A stretch of 64,000 nucleotides of DNA from Niallia taxi (GCF_004005475.1 NZ_RZTZ01000001.1:310001-374000), one strand, 5' to 3'; counted from the stretch's first letter, positions 37,692 to 47,100 are shown. The notes: generated by a model from the letters alone, not told the origin. Numbers and translations are program-made.

Positions 37692-38402
37692 TTATAATTT
37701 ACGAAGCTCTTGCATAATTTCTGTTTTAGATTTTGTCTTTTCATCAATTTCTTTGATAATACGTGCTGGAGCACCTGCAACCAATGTGTTTGCCGGAACA
37801 TCTTCAAGCACGATGGCACCTGCCGCAACAACAGCACCTTTACCAACAGTAACACCTTCAACAACAACTGCATTTGCACCGATAAGAACATCGTCTTCCA
37901 CGATAACTGGTTTAGCAGAAGGTGGCTCGATAACACCTGCAAGGACTGCTCCTGCACCTACATGGCTGTTTTTACCAACAGTAGCTCGTCCACCAAGAAT
38001 AGCACCCATATCGATCATTGTACCTTCGCCGATGCTTGCACCGATATTAATAACAGCACCCATCATGATAACGGCATTGTCACCAATTTCCACTTGGTCA
38101 CGAATAATTGCACCTGGCTCGATACGAGCTTTGATGTTCTTCATATCTAATAGAGGGATAGCTGAGTTTCTGCGATCATTTTCCACTACATAATCAGTGA
38201 ATTTTTCTTTATTAGCTTCAATCACTTCACTAATATCAGACCATTCGCCAAATACAACACCAGCATCTCCGCTAACAAAAGATTGAATTTTTTCACCGAA
38301 GTTAACTTCAGATAAGCTACCTTTAACGTATACCTTTACAGGTGTTGATTTTGTACTATTTGCAATAAATGAAATAATTTCATTTGCATCCATCATTTTC
38401 AT
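37692..38402 (-). CDS. dapH: Tetrahydrodipicolinate N-acetyltransferase (YkuQ)
   Basis: Acetyl-CoA-dependent enzyme that makes N-acetyl-2-amino-6-oxopimelate. It is 236 residues, the exact family length, beginning [12 protein letters not shown]. The C-terminal half is a left-handed beta helix with hexapeptide repeats ([22 protein letters not shown]). ATG 38402 is eight bases after GGAGG; the TTG at 38417 overlaps that site. With patA (50170) and dapL it covers the acetyl branch. Confidence 0.97.
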   Translation of the reverse strand: MKMMDANEIISFIANSTKSTPVKVYVKGSLSEVNFGEKIQSFVSGDAGVVFGEWSDISEVIEANKEKFTDYVVENDRRNSAIPLLDMKNIKARIEPGAIIRDQVEIGDNAVIMMGAVINIGASIGEGTMIDMGAILGGRATVGKNSHVGAGAVLAGVIEPPSAKPVIVEDDVLIGANAVVVEGVTVGKGAVVAAGAIVLEDVPANTLVAGAPARIIKEIDEKTKSKTEIMQELRKL

Positions 38403-38517
38403 CTTGTTTACCTCCAATATGTATATATAACACTAAGCATTACTTTACCAAACAAAAGCATAGAAGACAAGCAAAAAACAACAACCCACCTTGAAGCTAT
38501 GCTAGCAAATCAAGGGT

Positions 38518-39423
38518 CTAAAAACCCTGTTTCTTTTCACAACTATTCTCCCCTGCCACATATTCGTCGATAATATCAAGAAACGCCTGCACTTGCTTCA
38601 GCTGAAATGCAGCCTCATAACCAATAAGCCATGTACTTCGGTAAATCGGAGTATCCCGTTCATCTTGTAGAGGGACTTGAAAGAGGTTTTCATTTGCCTC
38701 CTGAAGTGCAATGCCAGGCAAAATACTATAGCCAATTCCATTAAAGGTTAATTGCTTGCATGTTTCGATTTGATCAACGTAAATGGTATTTTTAGGAGGA
38801 GCAGGAAATTGTCTGTGCCACCATTCTTGAATTTCCTCATAATAGCTGGAATCGCTTTTAAATTGTATAAATGGTCTGTCTGTATCCATCAGCTGATCAA
38901 GGCTTGAAATCTTACTGTCCACTAAATAGAGAGGATCATCGAACAAGTGCTTTTTAGCACCTTTCCAATCAGATCCTCCTCTGATTATTCCAAGGTGTAT
39001 GCTGCCATCAGCCATTGATTTCAATATTTCACTGCTCCAGCCAGTTATTAAGGATACTTTCGCCCTTGGGTAGCTTTTAATAAATTCCTTTAGCACCCCT
39101 GGCAGCCAATTCTGACCGACAATACTGGCTGCAGCAATACTTAATGTCCCATGAACCTCGCCTCTTAATGCGTGAATCGCTTCTTTCACCTTTTCTTCAT
39201 TGCTGATCGTGTCAACTGCAAATTGTGCCACAAGCTCCCCGGCTGCTGTCAATGAAAGCCCTCGTTGTGACCTGATAAACAGCTTGGCTCCCCATTCCTT
39301 CTCAATGTTCTGCAAACGCTGGGAGAGGGCTGGCTGAGATACAAACAGTTTTTCTGCCGCTTTTCTCATATTCATTTCTTGGGCTAAAACCTTTAACAAT
39401 TGCAGCTCAGATATTGTTGACAT
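38518..39423 (-). CDS. ccpC: LysR-family regulator CcpC (YkuM-like)
   Basis: A 301-residue LysR-type regulator. The N-terminal winged helix-turn-helix contains M-R-K-A-A-E-K-L-F-V-S-Q-P-A-L-S-Q-R-L, and the co-inducer domain has G-W-S-S-E-I-L-K and F-I-Q-F-K-S-D-S-S-Y-Y, close to B. subtilis CcpC. CcpC represses citB (aconitase) and citZ, with citrate as inducer. ATG 39423 is six bases after GAGAGG; an upstream ATG is rejected. Its own promoter lies in the 130-base gap to cbpB. Confidence 0.88.
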   Translation of the reverse strand: MSTISELQLLKVLAQEMNMRKAAEKLFVSQPALSQRLQNIEKEWGAKLFIRSQRGLSLTAAGELVAQFAVDTISNEEKVKEAIHALRGEVHGTLSIAAASIVGQNWLPGVLKEFIKSYPRAKVSLITGWSSEILKSMADGSIHLGIIRGGSDWKGAKKHLFDDPLYLVDSKISSLDQLMDTDRPFIQFKSDSSYYEEIQEWWHRQFPAPPKNTIYVDQIETCKQLTFNGIGYSILPGIALQEANENLFQVPLQDERDTPIYRSTWLIGYEAAFQLKQVQAFLDIIDEYVAGENSCEKKQGF

Positions 39424-39552
39424 AAAGTACCTCTCTTTGTTCATGCAGATATTGGCTTGCGGAAAACGATTTGTAAGTCGATGGATAATGCAGATATGCC
39501 TTATAGGGGAATAACACTAGGGAAGCCTGAAGAATCGAAGCTTGCACAAAGT

Positions 39553-39987
39553 CTATATTTCCAAAAATGTATTTAGTCTTTTTAGGACAGACCTTCGAGT
39601 CAAAATACCATCAAAAAATCCTTCATCATCCTCAAGGCAGATAAAGGGATTATCAGTTAACATTTCCATCATGTCTTTCAATGCAGTATTTGTATTTGCC
39701 CTAGGGACAATCGTATTCATAATAGTTTCTACTTTAATACTATCTAATTTTTCAAATTCAATGCGCTCTAGCCCGAGGATACTTTCCATAATAATGGGCG
39801 TGCTGAGCAAGCCATGGAGCTTATAGGAAGGATCTAGTACAGGTATGGAAGAATAGCCGCTTTTCGTCAACACTAAAAGAGCATGCTCTAAATTATTACC
39901 AACTTGCACATGGGCAACACGTTCAGAAGGAATCATTAATTCTTTCACTGTAATGTCTAAAAATTCTCCGTTGTGTATGCTGGTCAT
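39553..39987 (-). CDS. cbpB: c-di-AMP-binding CBS-domain protein CbpB/DarB (YkuL)
   Basis: A 144-residue stand-alone pair of CBS domains (residues about 10-70 and 80-140), beginning MTSIHNGEFLDITVKELMIPSERV. In B. subtilis YkuL (DarB) binds c-di-AMP and, when unliganded, stimulates Rel and pyruvate carboxylase. GGAG lies nine bases upstream of the ATG. It lies next to ccpC in the yku order, and with ktrC it is one of two predicted c-di-AMP targets in this window. Confidence 0.9.
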   Translation of the reverse strand: MTSIHNGEFLDITVKELMIPSERVAHVQVGNNLEHALLVLTKSGYSSIPVLDPSYKLHGLLSTPIIMESILGLERIEFEKLDSIKVETIMNTIVPRANTNTALKDMMEMLTDNPFICLEDDEGFFDGILTRRSVLKRLNTFLEI

Positions 39988-40056
39988 AGCCGAAAACTCC
40001 TCAATAGTTTATTTTCTACTCCACTATCTTACCATAATTTTCGGCCATTTGCTCAT

Positions 40057-40200
40057 TTAACCCTTGCTCGTTTCAATGTTACGCTGATTGTAGCCACAAT
40101 TTGGACAAGTGTAGATAACATTCTGATTGGACTGTGCTGTAAGGACATTTTCTAATGATTCCTGCTGTTGGCATTCTGGACAAGTCACTGTAATTTGCAT
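40057..40200 (-). CDS. Small zinc-ribbon protein, 47 residues
   Basis: ATG 40200 to TAA 40057 encodes a protein with two CPxC knuckles, TVTCPECQQQ near residue 7 and YTCPNCGYNQ near residue 32, spaced as in a rubredoxin-like zinc ribbon. AGGGAG lies about nine bases upstream. It fills the gap between cbpB and ykuJ and is too short for routine ORF calling. I do not recognise a named family; a nucleic-acid or zinc-storage role is possible but unproved. Confidence 0.8.
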   Translation of the reverse strand: MQITVTCPECQQQESLENVLTAQSNQNVIYTCPNCGYNQRNIETSKG

Positions 40201-40277
40201 GTGATTTTCAGCTCCCTTCAAACGTTCTCTGTATTAGACTGTTGCATTACTGCGCAATTATGCACGGTTAATAACAC

Positions 40278-40311
40278 AAAAAAGAGCCGTATAAATACGG
40301 CTCCTTTTTTG
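40278..40311 (-). terminator. Bidirectional terminator after ykuJ
   Basis: A stem AAAAAAGAGCCGTAT with its complement (40278-40310) has a 2-4-base loop and T-runs on both strands. Confidence 0.92.
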
Positions 40312-40314
40312 TAA

Positions 40315-40551
40315 TTATTGAATAAGGTCAAAAATTTCAATTGTAATCATATCAATATTGTCGAATTGATATCTTTTTGGCTTTTCTTTATCGTTGTATA
40401 CTTCCAACTCGTATGTTTCTGTTTTTGGATGGAATGTAACTTGGCATTTTCTTTCGCCGTTCACCTCAAAAAAACGTTGGGAAGGTTCTCCCCCTGTTGA
40501 TTGTTCTTGTAAATTTTTCAAACGTGTTAATATGCCTTGAAGCTGTGACAT
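40315..40551 (-). CDS. ykuJ: YkuJ family protein
   Basis: A 78-residue protein of the YkuJ family, which has a solved structure but no function. It contains the blocks MSQLQGILTRLKNLQEQ, SQRFFEVNGERKCQVTF and YELEVYNDKEKPKRYQFDN, an antiparallel sheet packed on helices. ATG 40551 follows AAAGGAGAG; the longer frame upstream lacks a site. It ends at a strong terminator. Confidence 0.9.
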   Translation of the reverse strand: MSQLQGILTRLKNLQEQSTGGEPSQRFFEVNGERKCQVTFHPKTETYELEVYNDKEKPKRYQFDNIDMITIEIFDLIQ

Positions 40552-40794
40552 GCTCTCTCTCCTTTCAAACAAACCCATATACTTTATAGGTTTAACTATT
40601 AGCATGTTTCTATACACTTTCCCTTTAAATTAAAGCAAGCTTTCTTGCTTTGTGTAAATGCCAATAATAACAGAATAAAATATTGCGGGGTGTTTGTCCA
40701 AGTAAAATTGAAGAATGAGCAAATCTTTTTTTTTATGACCATATAATATGCTATGATAAAACAATATATCAACACATAGATGGAGGCCGTTTTT

Positions 40795-41028
40795 TTGAAA
40801 AAAATCACAATGTATACGCAGCCGGATTGTCCGCCATGTGAATATGCGAAAACATTTTTAAAGGAAAAAGGATTTGAACTGGACTTAAGGGATATCCAAA
40901 AAGATGCTCGTGCAAGAAAAGAACTTGTGCAAAAATATCAATGCTATTCTACTCCTACTTTCATCATTGGCGAAACAGTAATCGCTGGCTTTGACCATGA
41001 TAAACTTCAGGAGGTTCTTGGCTTTTAA
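40795..41028 (+). CDS. Glutaredoxin/NrdH-like thiol protein
   Basis: A 77-residue glutaredoxin-fold protein with redox motif Q-P-D-C-P-P-C near the N-terminus, the cis-Pro S-T-P-T-F-I-I-G and the C-terminal I-A-G-F-D-H-D-K-L. The CPPC motif is unusual for classical glutaredoxins (CPYC) but found in Bacillus small redoxins. The start is TTG 40795, eight bases after GGAGG; an in-frame ATG upstream overlaps the site. It is divergent from ykuJ and convergent with the next gene. Confidence 0.88.
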   Translation: MKKITMYTQPDCPPCEYAKTFLKEKGFELDLRDIQKDARARKELVQKYQCYSTPTFIIGETVIAGFDHDKLQEVLGF

Positions 41029-41058
41029 GAGCAAATACCTCTGCTAAGAATGTTAAAA

Positions 41059-41676
41059 TTAATATTTTGCAAAGGGAGTGCTGAGAGAAATCTGGATTTC
41101 AGCAAAAATCTCTTTTCCCCAATTTATATTCAGCAATGACAGCACACCGTTTTGATGCTTGCTGTCATTTTCTTTTTCCTCTTTTAGATAATCAACTATT
41201 TCCTCATTTGTAAGCTGGCTTGATACCTTCCATTTGTCATTTGTTTTCTCCAAAAGAAGTCCTTCATAATGATCCTCATAGTATAAAGGGCCGTCCTCTG
41301 GAGCTTCAAAATATTCGTATACATAAATTTGATCTTGCTGAATATCTATTTCTGTTTTTTCTGAAAACTGAAAAAATGGAATATAGTATGGAGCAAAATC
41401 ACTGCCGTATGTAATAAATTTGCCATTCTCCGTCACGAGGTTAGCTTCAAGAAAACTGTCCTTATACTTATTAGAAAAATAGGGTGTTAGTATGGAGTTT
41501 ACTTCTTCCATTTCTCTATACCTTTCACTTAATGATACTTGGGCTTTAAATGCATCTTCCAAAAATTGCAGGACTTCTCCTCTTGTTGACAATTCTTCCT
41601 TTTCCTTCGCTAGTGATGGATGTGCAAATGCAAGGGCTAGTACTAAAACAAAAATACTGATCATCGTCTTTTTCAT
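41059..41676 (-). CDS. Secreted protein of unknown function (possibly DUF3993)
   Basis: A 205-residue protein with a cleavable Sec signal peptide (hydrophobic residues 4-20, A-H-P-S-L-A cleavage region). A mature domain follows, with a helical start, an aromatic-rich central beta region (YGSDFAPYYIPFFQF, YVYEYFEAPEDGPLYYEDHYEGLL) and an acidic stretch. It has no Cys after the signal, so it is not a lipoprotein. ATG follows AAAGGGGAG. The family name is a recollection, not certain. Confidence 0.7.
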   Translation of the reverse strand: MKKTMISIFVLVLALAFAHPSLAKEKEELSTRGEVLQFLEDAFKAQVSLSERYREMEEVNSILTPYFSNKYKDSFLEANLVTENGKFITYGSDFAPYYIPFFQFSEKTEIDIQQDQIYVYEYFEAPEDGPLYYEDHYEGLLLEKTNDKWKVSSQLTNEEIVDYLKEEKENDSKHQNGVLSLLNINWGKEIFAEIQISLSTPFAKY

Positions 41677-41821
41677 TTGCCGTCTCCCCTTTCTCTATGT
41701 TAATGATAACAATAATTACTTCGCTGTATTCCTATTTTCGTTCGTAAAATTCCGAACTGGTTTGACAAAATTCTCTCTTATAAGACGTATACCCCAAAAC
41801 AAGGCAATATAACGTTAAACA

Positions 41822-41850
41822 TAAAAAAAGACCCTAATATAGGGTCTTAA
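41822..41850 (-). terminator. Terminator of ykuI
   Basis: AAGACCCTA 41828-41836 pairs with TAGGGTCTT 41840-41848, followed by seven U on the minus transcript. Confidence 0.9.
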
Positions 41851-43064
41851 TTAAGCAATACTTCCATTTTATCGAGGAAGTTATAGGAAAGATCGATAAA
41901 AAGAAACTCATTAGCATCAAGAGGATAGGAAAATGTCCTAACGGTTCCGCCTGTTTCAATGTCGCTGTATAAATCGGACAGGATGCCTTTTTTTTCATTT
42001 TGCATCCTGATGATATTTTCTAGGAAATACGGGCGCCAGCTCCAGTTTTTATTTACATATTCATCCTGCAGAACCCAAATGTTGTTGTCATAAAAGATAT
42101 TTGCTGATTTTTGAAAGCCGTCTTCATCACATACATACATTCGAAAGGCAACATCTGTCAGTTCATTTGACAGGCACTTCAACAGTTCTTCATAGCTGCT
42201 GTATTTACGGTACTTCTGCAATAATTCGTTTAGCTTAATTTGAAATTTTGCTGTTAACTGAAGAATAGATGTCAGCTTTTTCTTTTCATATGAGATAAAT
42301 TCATGAAATTCGGCACCTAATTGGCTTTTACGGATTGCTGGGTCAATAAAATATTCTCCAGGATGGTGCAAGTAAAACCCTTGATAAAATCGACCGCCAT
42401 TTTTCCAAGCAAATTGAAGCTGGTGTACCATTTCAATATTTTCAAACAAGAGGTTTGCGCCTATTTTTCTGGCAAGCATGGACAGAGAATAAAGAACATT
42501 TTGATACATATGGGAAGTTGATGTGGAACGAAGCGCTAAAAGATCGATTTTCATAATATCTGGAGCTAATTCCCCAATTCGATCAATATAGCTGCTTTCA
42601 CTTCCCATTTTATCAATAGCAATCTTTATGCCAAATGTACGGTAATAAACAAGTAAATGATCAAGATGTTGTGATTGACCAGTATAGTTCCGTTCTGATA
42701 TTTCAAGTACAATCCGCTTTAAATCCATGCCCCGTTCTTCGTACGACATAAGCATTTGCAGAAATTCCTCCCCATCATCATACATAAGGAGATCAGCATC
42801 GCGATTGATGAAAAGCAGGAAATCTCCTTTAACCTCTGTCGCTTTATCCAATGCCTTTGTCAATACTGCCTTGTCTACTTCATTTTTATATTCTTCTGGT
42901 ATTGACTCATCTAAAAAAAACGGACCTAAGCTTTCTATCCCATTTATCCCGTTATATCTTCCTAATACTTCATATCCAATTACTTTATGTTCATCAGCAC
43001 TAAAAATAGCTTGGAAATAAGGGATGACATTTTCTAGATCTGTCAAAATATCTAATGCGTCCAT
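41847..43064 (-). CDS. ykuI: YkuI, EAL-domain protein with degenerate catalytic motifs
   Basis: A 405-residue protein with an N-terminal EAL domain (residues 1-250) and a C-terminal YkuI_C PAS-like domain (about 250-405), the architecture and length of B. subtilis YkuI. The first Glu motif is EVLGR rather than EALLR, and the D-D-F-G-T-G motif has become D-K-M-G-S-E, losing the second catalytic Asp. B. subtilis YkuI binds c-di-GMP without detectable hydrolysis, so this one is probably also a c-di-GMP sensor. GGAGG lies 11 bases upstream of the ATG. Confidence 0.92.
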   Translation of the reverse strand: MDALDILTDLENVIPYFQAIFSADEHKVIGYEVLGRYNGINGIESLGPFFLDESIPEEYKNEVDKAVLTKALDKATEVKGDFLLFINRDADLLMYDDGEEFLQMLMSYEERGMDLKRIVLEISERNYTGQSQHLDHLLVYYRTFGIKIAIDKMGSESSYIDRIGELAPDIMKIDLLALRSTSTSHMYQNVLYSLSMLARKIGANLLFENIEMVHQLQFAWKNGGRFYQGFYLHHPGEYFIDPAIRKSQLGAEFHEFISYEKKKLTSILQLTAKFQIKLNELLQKYRKYSSYEELLKCLSNELTDVAFRMYVCDEDGFQKSANIFYDNNIWVLQDEYVNKNWSWRPYFLENIIRMQNEKKGILSDLYSDIETGGTVRTFSYPLDANEFLFIDLSYNFLDKMEVLLN

Positions 43065-43275
43065 ATTTTGATCAGCCTCCCCATAAATAATGACTTATTA
43101 TACCATACAATGTGGTGCTTTTTCCCTTGAATAGACATGTAACAGCATATTTTTTTGAATATTTAGCCTATAATCACGATAATTCACCTTTATTGGAAAT
43201 GATCTGTCCTCATAAACAACCTGAAAACTCATATCCTAATGTTTATAGGAGTCGGCAATCGAAAGTAGGTTGCCT

Positions 43276-44004
43276 ATGAGTCATTTCAAATTGTTTTTTC
43301 TGATGGTGCTTCTGATAACATCCTTGGAGCCAGAAACCAGGTTCGATATTGCTTCCATTGCATCCGCTGAAGGTGCTCAAGCAACGCCTGTAGCCTCTCC
43401 TCAAACGGGCAGGTCTATCAGGCTTAATGTACCATTAATTAAGCAGAATCCAGACTTAAAGTATGGTTGTGAGGTCACCAGTTTGGCTATGGTGCTGCAA
43501 TATGCAGGTGTAAAGGTCACAAAAATGGATTTATACAAAAAAGTAGCCAAGGATTCTGACCCTCTTGTCAAAAAAAATGGAGATATTATTAGCTGGGGTG
43601 ACCCGGCAGTCGGGTTTGTTGGAGATATGACAGGTCGAAGAAGCGGCTATGCTGTTTTTGATCAACCAATTGAAGATTTAGTGAATCATTATTTGCCTGA
43701 GAGGGCCGTTAATTTAACCAATCTTTCTTTCTCCGCTGTTGAAAAGCATGTATCTGATGGTTTTCCTGTTGTAGTTTGGACCACTGGTGACTATAGGCTG
43801 CCAGACAGATGGGAATCTTGGGAGCATAAAGGAAGAACCATTAAAACACCACTTGACCTTCATGCTGTTGTACTAGTTGGCTTCGACAAAAATTATGTTT
43901 ATCTCAATGATCCGCTGTCAGGAAGAAAAAATGTGAAGGTAAATAAAGCGCGTTTTATTAAATCATGGGCAGCGTTAAAAAATCGTGCTGTCAGCTATAG
44001 ATAA
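43276..44004 (+). CDS. Secreted C39-like cysteine peptidase (YvpB-type)
   Basis: A 242-residue protein with a signal peptide and a Peptidase_C39_2 domain (residues about 50-235). The catalytic Cys is in K-Y-G-C-E-V-T-S-L-A-M, His in L-D-L-H-A-V-V-L-V-G and Asp/Asn in Y-L-N-D-P-L. ATG 43276 is six bases after AGTAGG; TTG two codons upstream is unlikely. A GGCAA/TTGCC hairpin spans the ribosome binding site. It lies between ykuI and a GGDEF-EAL gene and has a downstream hairpin. Substrate is unknown. Confidence 0.82.
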   Translation: MSHFKLFFLMVLLITSLEPETRFDIASIASAEGAQATPVASPQTGRSIRLNVPLIKQNPDLKYGCEVTSLAMVLQYAGVKVTKMDLYKKVAKDSDPLVKKNGDIISWGDPAVGFVGDMTGRRSGYAVFDQPIEDLVNHYLPERAVNLTNLSFSAVEKHVSDGFPVVVWTTGDYRLPDRWESWEHKGRTIKTPLDLHAVVLVGFDKNYVYLNDPLSGRKNVKVNKARFIKSWAALKNRAVSYR

Positions 44005-44007
44005 ATG

Positions 44008-44044
44008 TTGCCATCCTTGGAAATCATCTAAGGATGGCAATTTC
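44008..44044 (+). terminator. Terminator of the C39-like peptidase gene
   Basis: TTGCCATCCTT 44008-44018 pairs perfectly with AAGGATGGCAA 44030-44040; the T-run is short (TTTC). Confidence 0.7.
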
Positions 44045-44080
44045 AGTTGGGGAAGGGCTGAATTCTTCATACCCTTTCCT

Positions 44081-46225
44081 TTAATTTATTCCATTATCCG
44101 CACTTTCATTCCTATTTCCAACGTTTGTGCGGGACAATAAAAACTTCTCCACTTCACTAGCTGGAAGTGGTCTGGAATAGTAAAAGCCTTGTGCCTTATG
44201 GCAATTTGCTGCTATCAGAATATCTGCCTGCTCCTGACATTCTACTCCTTCGGCAATAACGTCCATCCCCAGGTTTTTTCCTAAGTGAATGATGGTTGTA
44301 ATAATCGCTGCATCCTTAACATTTTCCAATACATCTCTGACAAATGATTGATCAATTTTTAAAATATCGATTGGAAATTGCTTTATATAGCTTAACGAAG
44401 AATACCCCGTCCCAAAATCATCAACAGATATGATTACACCAAGCTCCTTCAATTTCCTTAATACAGGAATTGCCTCCTTTGAATTATGCATGGCGCCTTC
44501 TGTTATTTCGATTTCAAGCAAGTTTGCCGGTATATCATTATTTATGATCGCTGACTTAATGATATCGACAAAGTTAGGTTGTTCGAATTGTTTGGGAGAA
44601 ATATTGACTGCAATGCGGATGCCATTGCCAAAAGCCTTCAGCCAGCTGCTGATTTGCTTGCATGCTGTTTCAATGACCCAGTTTCCAATTGGAATAATAA
44701 GGCCTGTATCCTCTGCAAGGGGAATAAATTCTCCAGGAGAAATGAAACCTAATGTAGGGCATTCCCATCTGAGCAGTGCTTCTACACTCTTAATTGTCAT
44801 GTCCTTTAAGTCGATTTGAGGCTGATAATATAAGGTCAGCTCTTCGTTTTGTACAGCTTTCCGTAAATTTGTCTCCATTGTTACAATGTTTGTTAAGGTA
44901 ATATTCATATCAGACCGATAAAATTGATAGTGAGCTTTGCCTCTTTCCTTCACTCTGAATAATGCTTCATCTGCATTTTTGATGAGCGTGCCTTCATCCT
45001 TCCCATCATTCGGATACATACCTATGCCTATGCTTGGGGTAATATAGTATTCCTGTGAATCCAAGTAAAAGGAGCTTGCAAATCTTGACAGGATTGCTTG
45101 AGCGAAAGAGGTTGCCTTTTGCCTCGTGATGTTAGCAAGAATAATAATGAATTCATCCCCGCCTTGCCTATACACATGACAATCCCCATTATTAAATTCT
45201 AACAGCCGGTCTGCAACCTTTATCAATATTTGGTCGCCTACTATATGACCAAATGTGTCATTAATATATTTGAACCTGTCTAGGTCAATTGTCAGCAGTG
45301 CAATTTCTGTTCCATTTTCTTTCGCTTTCTTTATTTCCATATTTAAATCTTCCAACAACGCCCTTCTGTTATACAGTCCTGTGAGCTGATCATGGAAAGC
45401 CATGTATCTGATTTTTTCTGCTGTTTCTTTTTTCTCTGACATATCTCTTAAGATGATATACATTCCTTGTGCACTATTATTTACAAGGATAGGAATAATT
45501 TTAATATGGAGATTAAGGACATGACCATTCTTCATTTTTAACACACTGTCAATCGACTGGGACAAATGTGTCAACCGGCATTTTCTAATTTGATCCTTAA
45601 AGTATGGGAGGCTGTCTTCATCAATTAATTCAAAAATGGACCTGTTTAGAATCTTTTCTAACGTGTATCCTGTCAGCTTTTCCCCGGCTGGGTTCACCGT
45701 ATAGATGGAACCAATTAAATCGATTCCTAGAATGGCATCAAGGTTGTTGTCGACAATGGAGCGAATTTGCTGTTCTCTCTCAATGAGCCTCTGTTTTTCT
45801 TCCTGTAGCTTTGTTACATCTCTTGTCACAGACACAATAAATTTCACAGACCCGTCTGTATCCAAAATAGGTGTCAAAACAGACTCCCCGTAACGCTTGA
45901 TTCCTTCTGGCAAGATGACTTCATCAGAAAAAACACGCATTGCTTTGGCGTCATAAACAATACCATATTCTTCTTGAAGAGCCTCGGCTAAACTTGGTGA
46001 AAGAACCTCCTGCAAGGATTTTCCAATATAGTTTGGCGCGAGTTTCGCATGCGCATATGCAGCCTCATTTGCAAAAACATAAGTAAAAAGCGGTCCAGGC
46101 TCTGCCTTCATAATGTAAACCATATCATTTATATGCTTAAAAATGATTTCAAATATGATTCTCTCAATTTGACTGTTGATATTTTTATGATTTTCATCAT
46201 TTAGGATCTCATATAATCCATTCAT
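44081..46225 (-). CDS. PAS-PAS-GGDEF-EAL c-di-GMP turnover protein
   Basis: A 714-residue cytoplasmic protein with two PAS domains (about 30-145 and 150-265), a GGDEF domain (R-Q-G-G-D-E-F near 354) and an EAL domain. The EAL part has V-E-A-L-L-R-W near 482, V-D-D-F-G-T-G-Y-S-S-L near 602 and A-E-G-V-E near 659. Both catalytic centres look intact, so it could make and break c-di-GMP; the RxxD inhibitory site before GGDEF is not seen. No membrane helix is present. The start is ATG 46225, eight bases after AAGGA. It is a neighbour of ykuI, the degenerate EAL protein. Confidence 0.92.
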   Translation of the reverse strand: MNGLYEILNDENHKNINSQIERIIFEIIFKHINDMVYIMKAEPGPLFTYVFANEAAYAHAKLAPNYIGKSLQEVLSPSLAEALQEEYGIVYDAKAMRVFSDEVILPEGIKRYGESVLTPILDTDGSVKFIVSVTRDVTKLQEEKQRLIEREQQIRSIVDNNLDAILGIDLIGSIYTVNPAGEKLTGYTLEKILNRSIFELIDEDSLPYFKDQIRKCRLTHLSQSIDSVLKMKNGHVLNLHIKIIPILVNNSAQGMYIILRDMSEKKETAEKIRYMAFHDQLTGLYNRRALLEDLNMEIKKAKENGTEIALLTIDLDRFKYINDTFGHIVGDQILIKVADRLLEFNNGDCHVYRQGGDEFIIILANITRQKATSFAQAILSRFASSFYLDSQEYYITPSIGIGMYPNDGKDEGTLIKNADEALFRVKERGKAHYQFYRSDMNITLTNIVTMETNLRKAVQNEELTLYYQPQIDLKDMTIKSVEALLRWECPTLGFISPGEFIPLAEDTGLIIPIGNWVIETACKQISSWLKAFGNGIRIAVNISPKQFEQPNFVDIIKSAIINNDIPANLLEIEITEGAMHNSKEAIPVLRKLKELGVIISVDDFGTGYSSLSYIKQFPIDILKIDQSFVRDVLENVKDAAIITTIIHLGKNLGMDVIAEGVECQEQADILIAANCHKAQGFYYSRPLPASEVEKFLLSRTNVGNRNESADNGIN

Positions 46226-46533
46226 TTGTATCATCCTTATTCTACTTCTCTCACTGCTACTAACTGTTAATTATCCTCTAAGGTATAAAATAAAAGCTTA
46301 ACGGTTAATATAATTGAATACTAAAACTATTTTATTTACGACTTATTTATACAAGATGCTTTATCTAATTTTTCTTAGTATAAATATCGGCGCATAAAGA
46401 CTAATGTTTATATTCTCCTTATAAAAATAAACTGTCAATTATTCACTATTGATTTTAGAAAGGATTTCTTTTCTTTTGGAAAAATAGTATAATAGCTTGT
46501 ATTCATACTCTACTAGAAAGGAGTTCAAAGATT
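46226..46533. other. Divergent intergenic region before ykyB
   Basis: It is AT-rich with no ORF. A TATAAT at 46488-46493 probably serves ykyB (its -35, TTTCTT at 17 bases, is weak). No structured RNA or repeat is recognised. Confidence 0.4.
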
Positions 46534-47001
46534 ATGCACAAGCATCCGTCAAAAATGCCGCAATTGAACCCAACGATTGACAACCTCTCACAGTCCATTT
46601 CAGTAGTTAATCGCCATGCTAAAACAGCAACAGATCCAAAGTTTCTTTACAAGCTAAAACAAGCTAGCCTGCAAAAACTGCTGATTGAAGGTAAAGCAAA
46701 AAAAATCGGACTTCATTTTTCAGGCAATCCAAGAAACAGTCAGCAGCAATCTGATATATTGGTACAATGTGGAGAATATACCTTCCACCTACCTCCAACA
46801 AAAAAAGATTTTGAAGAACTGCCCCATCTTGGCTCCTTAAACCAAAATGTCAGGAATCCGAAATCGACCATTTCCCTTAATCAGGCAAAAAAACTGCTCA
46901 TTGCCTATACTGGATTAAAAGAAGACAAGCCGGATCAAAACAAACCTCAAAACAAACGTTATGTGAAGCCTGTTTTTAAAAAGCTCGGTGAAAACTACTA
47001 A
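46534..47001 (+). CDS. ykyB: YkyB family protein
   Basis: A 155-residue basic protein with the YkyB blocks AISVVNRHAKTATDP-like (here SISVVNRHAKTATDPKFLY), K-A-K-K-I-G-L-H-F-S and G-E-Y-T-F-H-L-P-P-T-K-K-D-F. It has no signal peptide or membrane segment, and function is unknown. AGGAG lies ten bases before the ATG. It is convergent with cheV and shares a strong terminator, matching the ykyB-cheV arrangement in B. subtilis. Confidence 0.88.
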   Translation: MHKHPSKMPQLNPTIDNLSQSISVVNRHAKTATDPKFLYKLKQASLQKLLIEGKAKKIGLHFSGNPRNSQQQSDILVQCGEYTFHLPPTKKDFEELPHLGSLNQNVRNPKSTISLNQAKKLLIAYTGLKEDKPDQNKPQNKRYVKPVFKKLGENY

Positions 47002-47045
47002 ATAATTATGCAGGAGTACTCAGCCTGTTTTTATCTATGATAAAT

Positions 47046-47100
47046 AAAAAAAGTCTGCATGGACCCGGATTATCCGTTTCGTGCAGACTTTTTTGTTTTT
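47046..47100 (+). terminator. Bidirectional terminator between ykyB and cheV
   Basis: AAAAAAGTCTGCA pairs with TGCAGACTTTTTT and encloses a CGGAT/ATCCG inner hairpin, with T-runs both ways. Confidence 0.92.

Noticed and set aside
37710-38193. Long antisense frames over dapH
   Set aside because: They mirror the repetitive hexapeptide coding sequence of dapH and lack initiation signals.
43180-43280. c-di-GMP riboswitch ahead of the C39-like peptidase
   Set aside because: Only a GGCAA/TTGCC hairpin over the ribosome binding site is visible; the GEMM consensus is absent.
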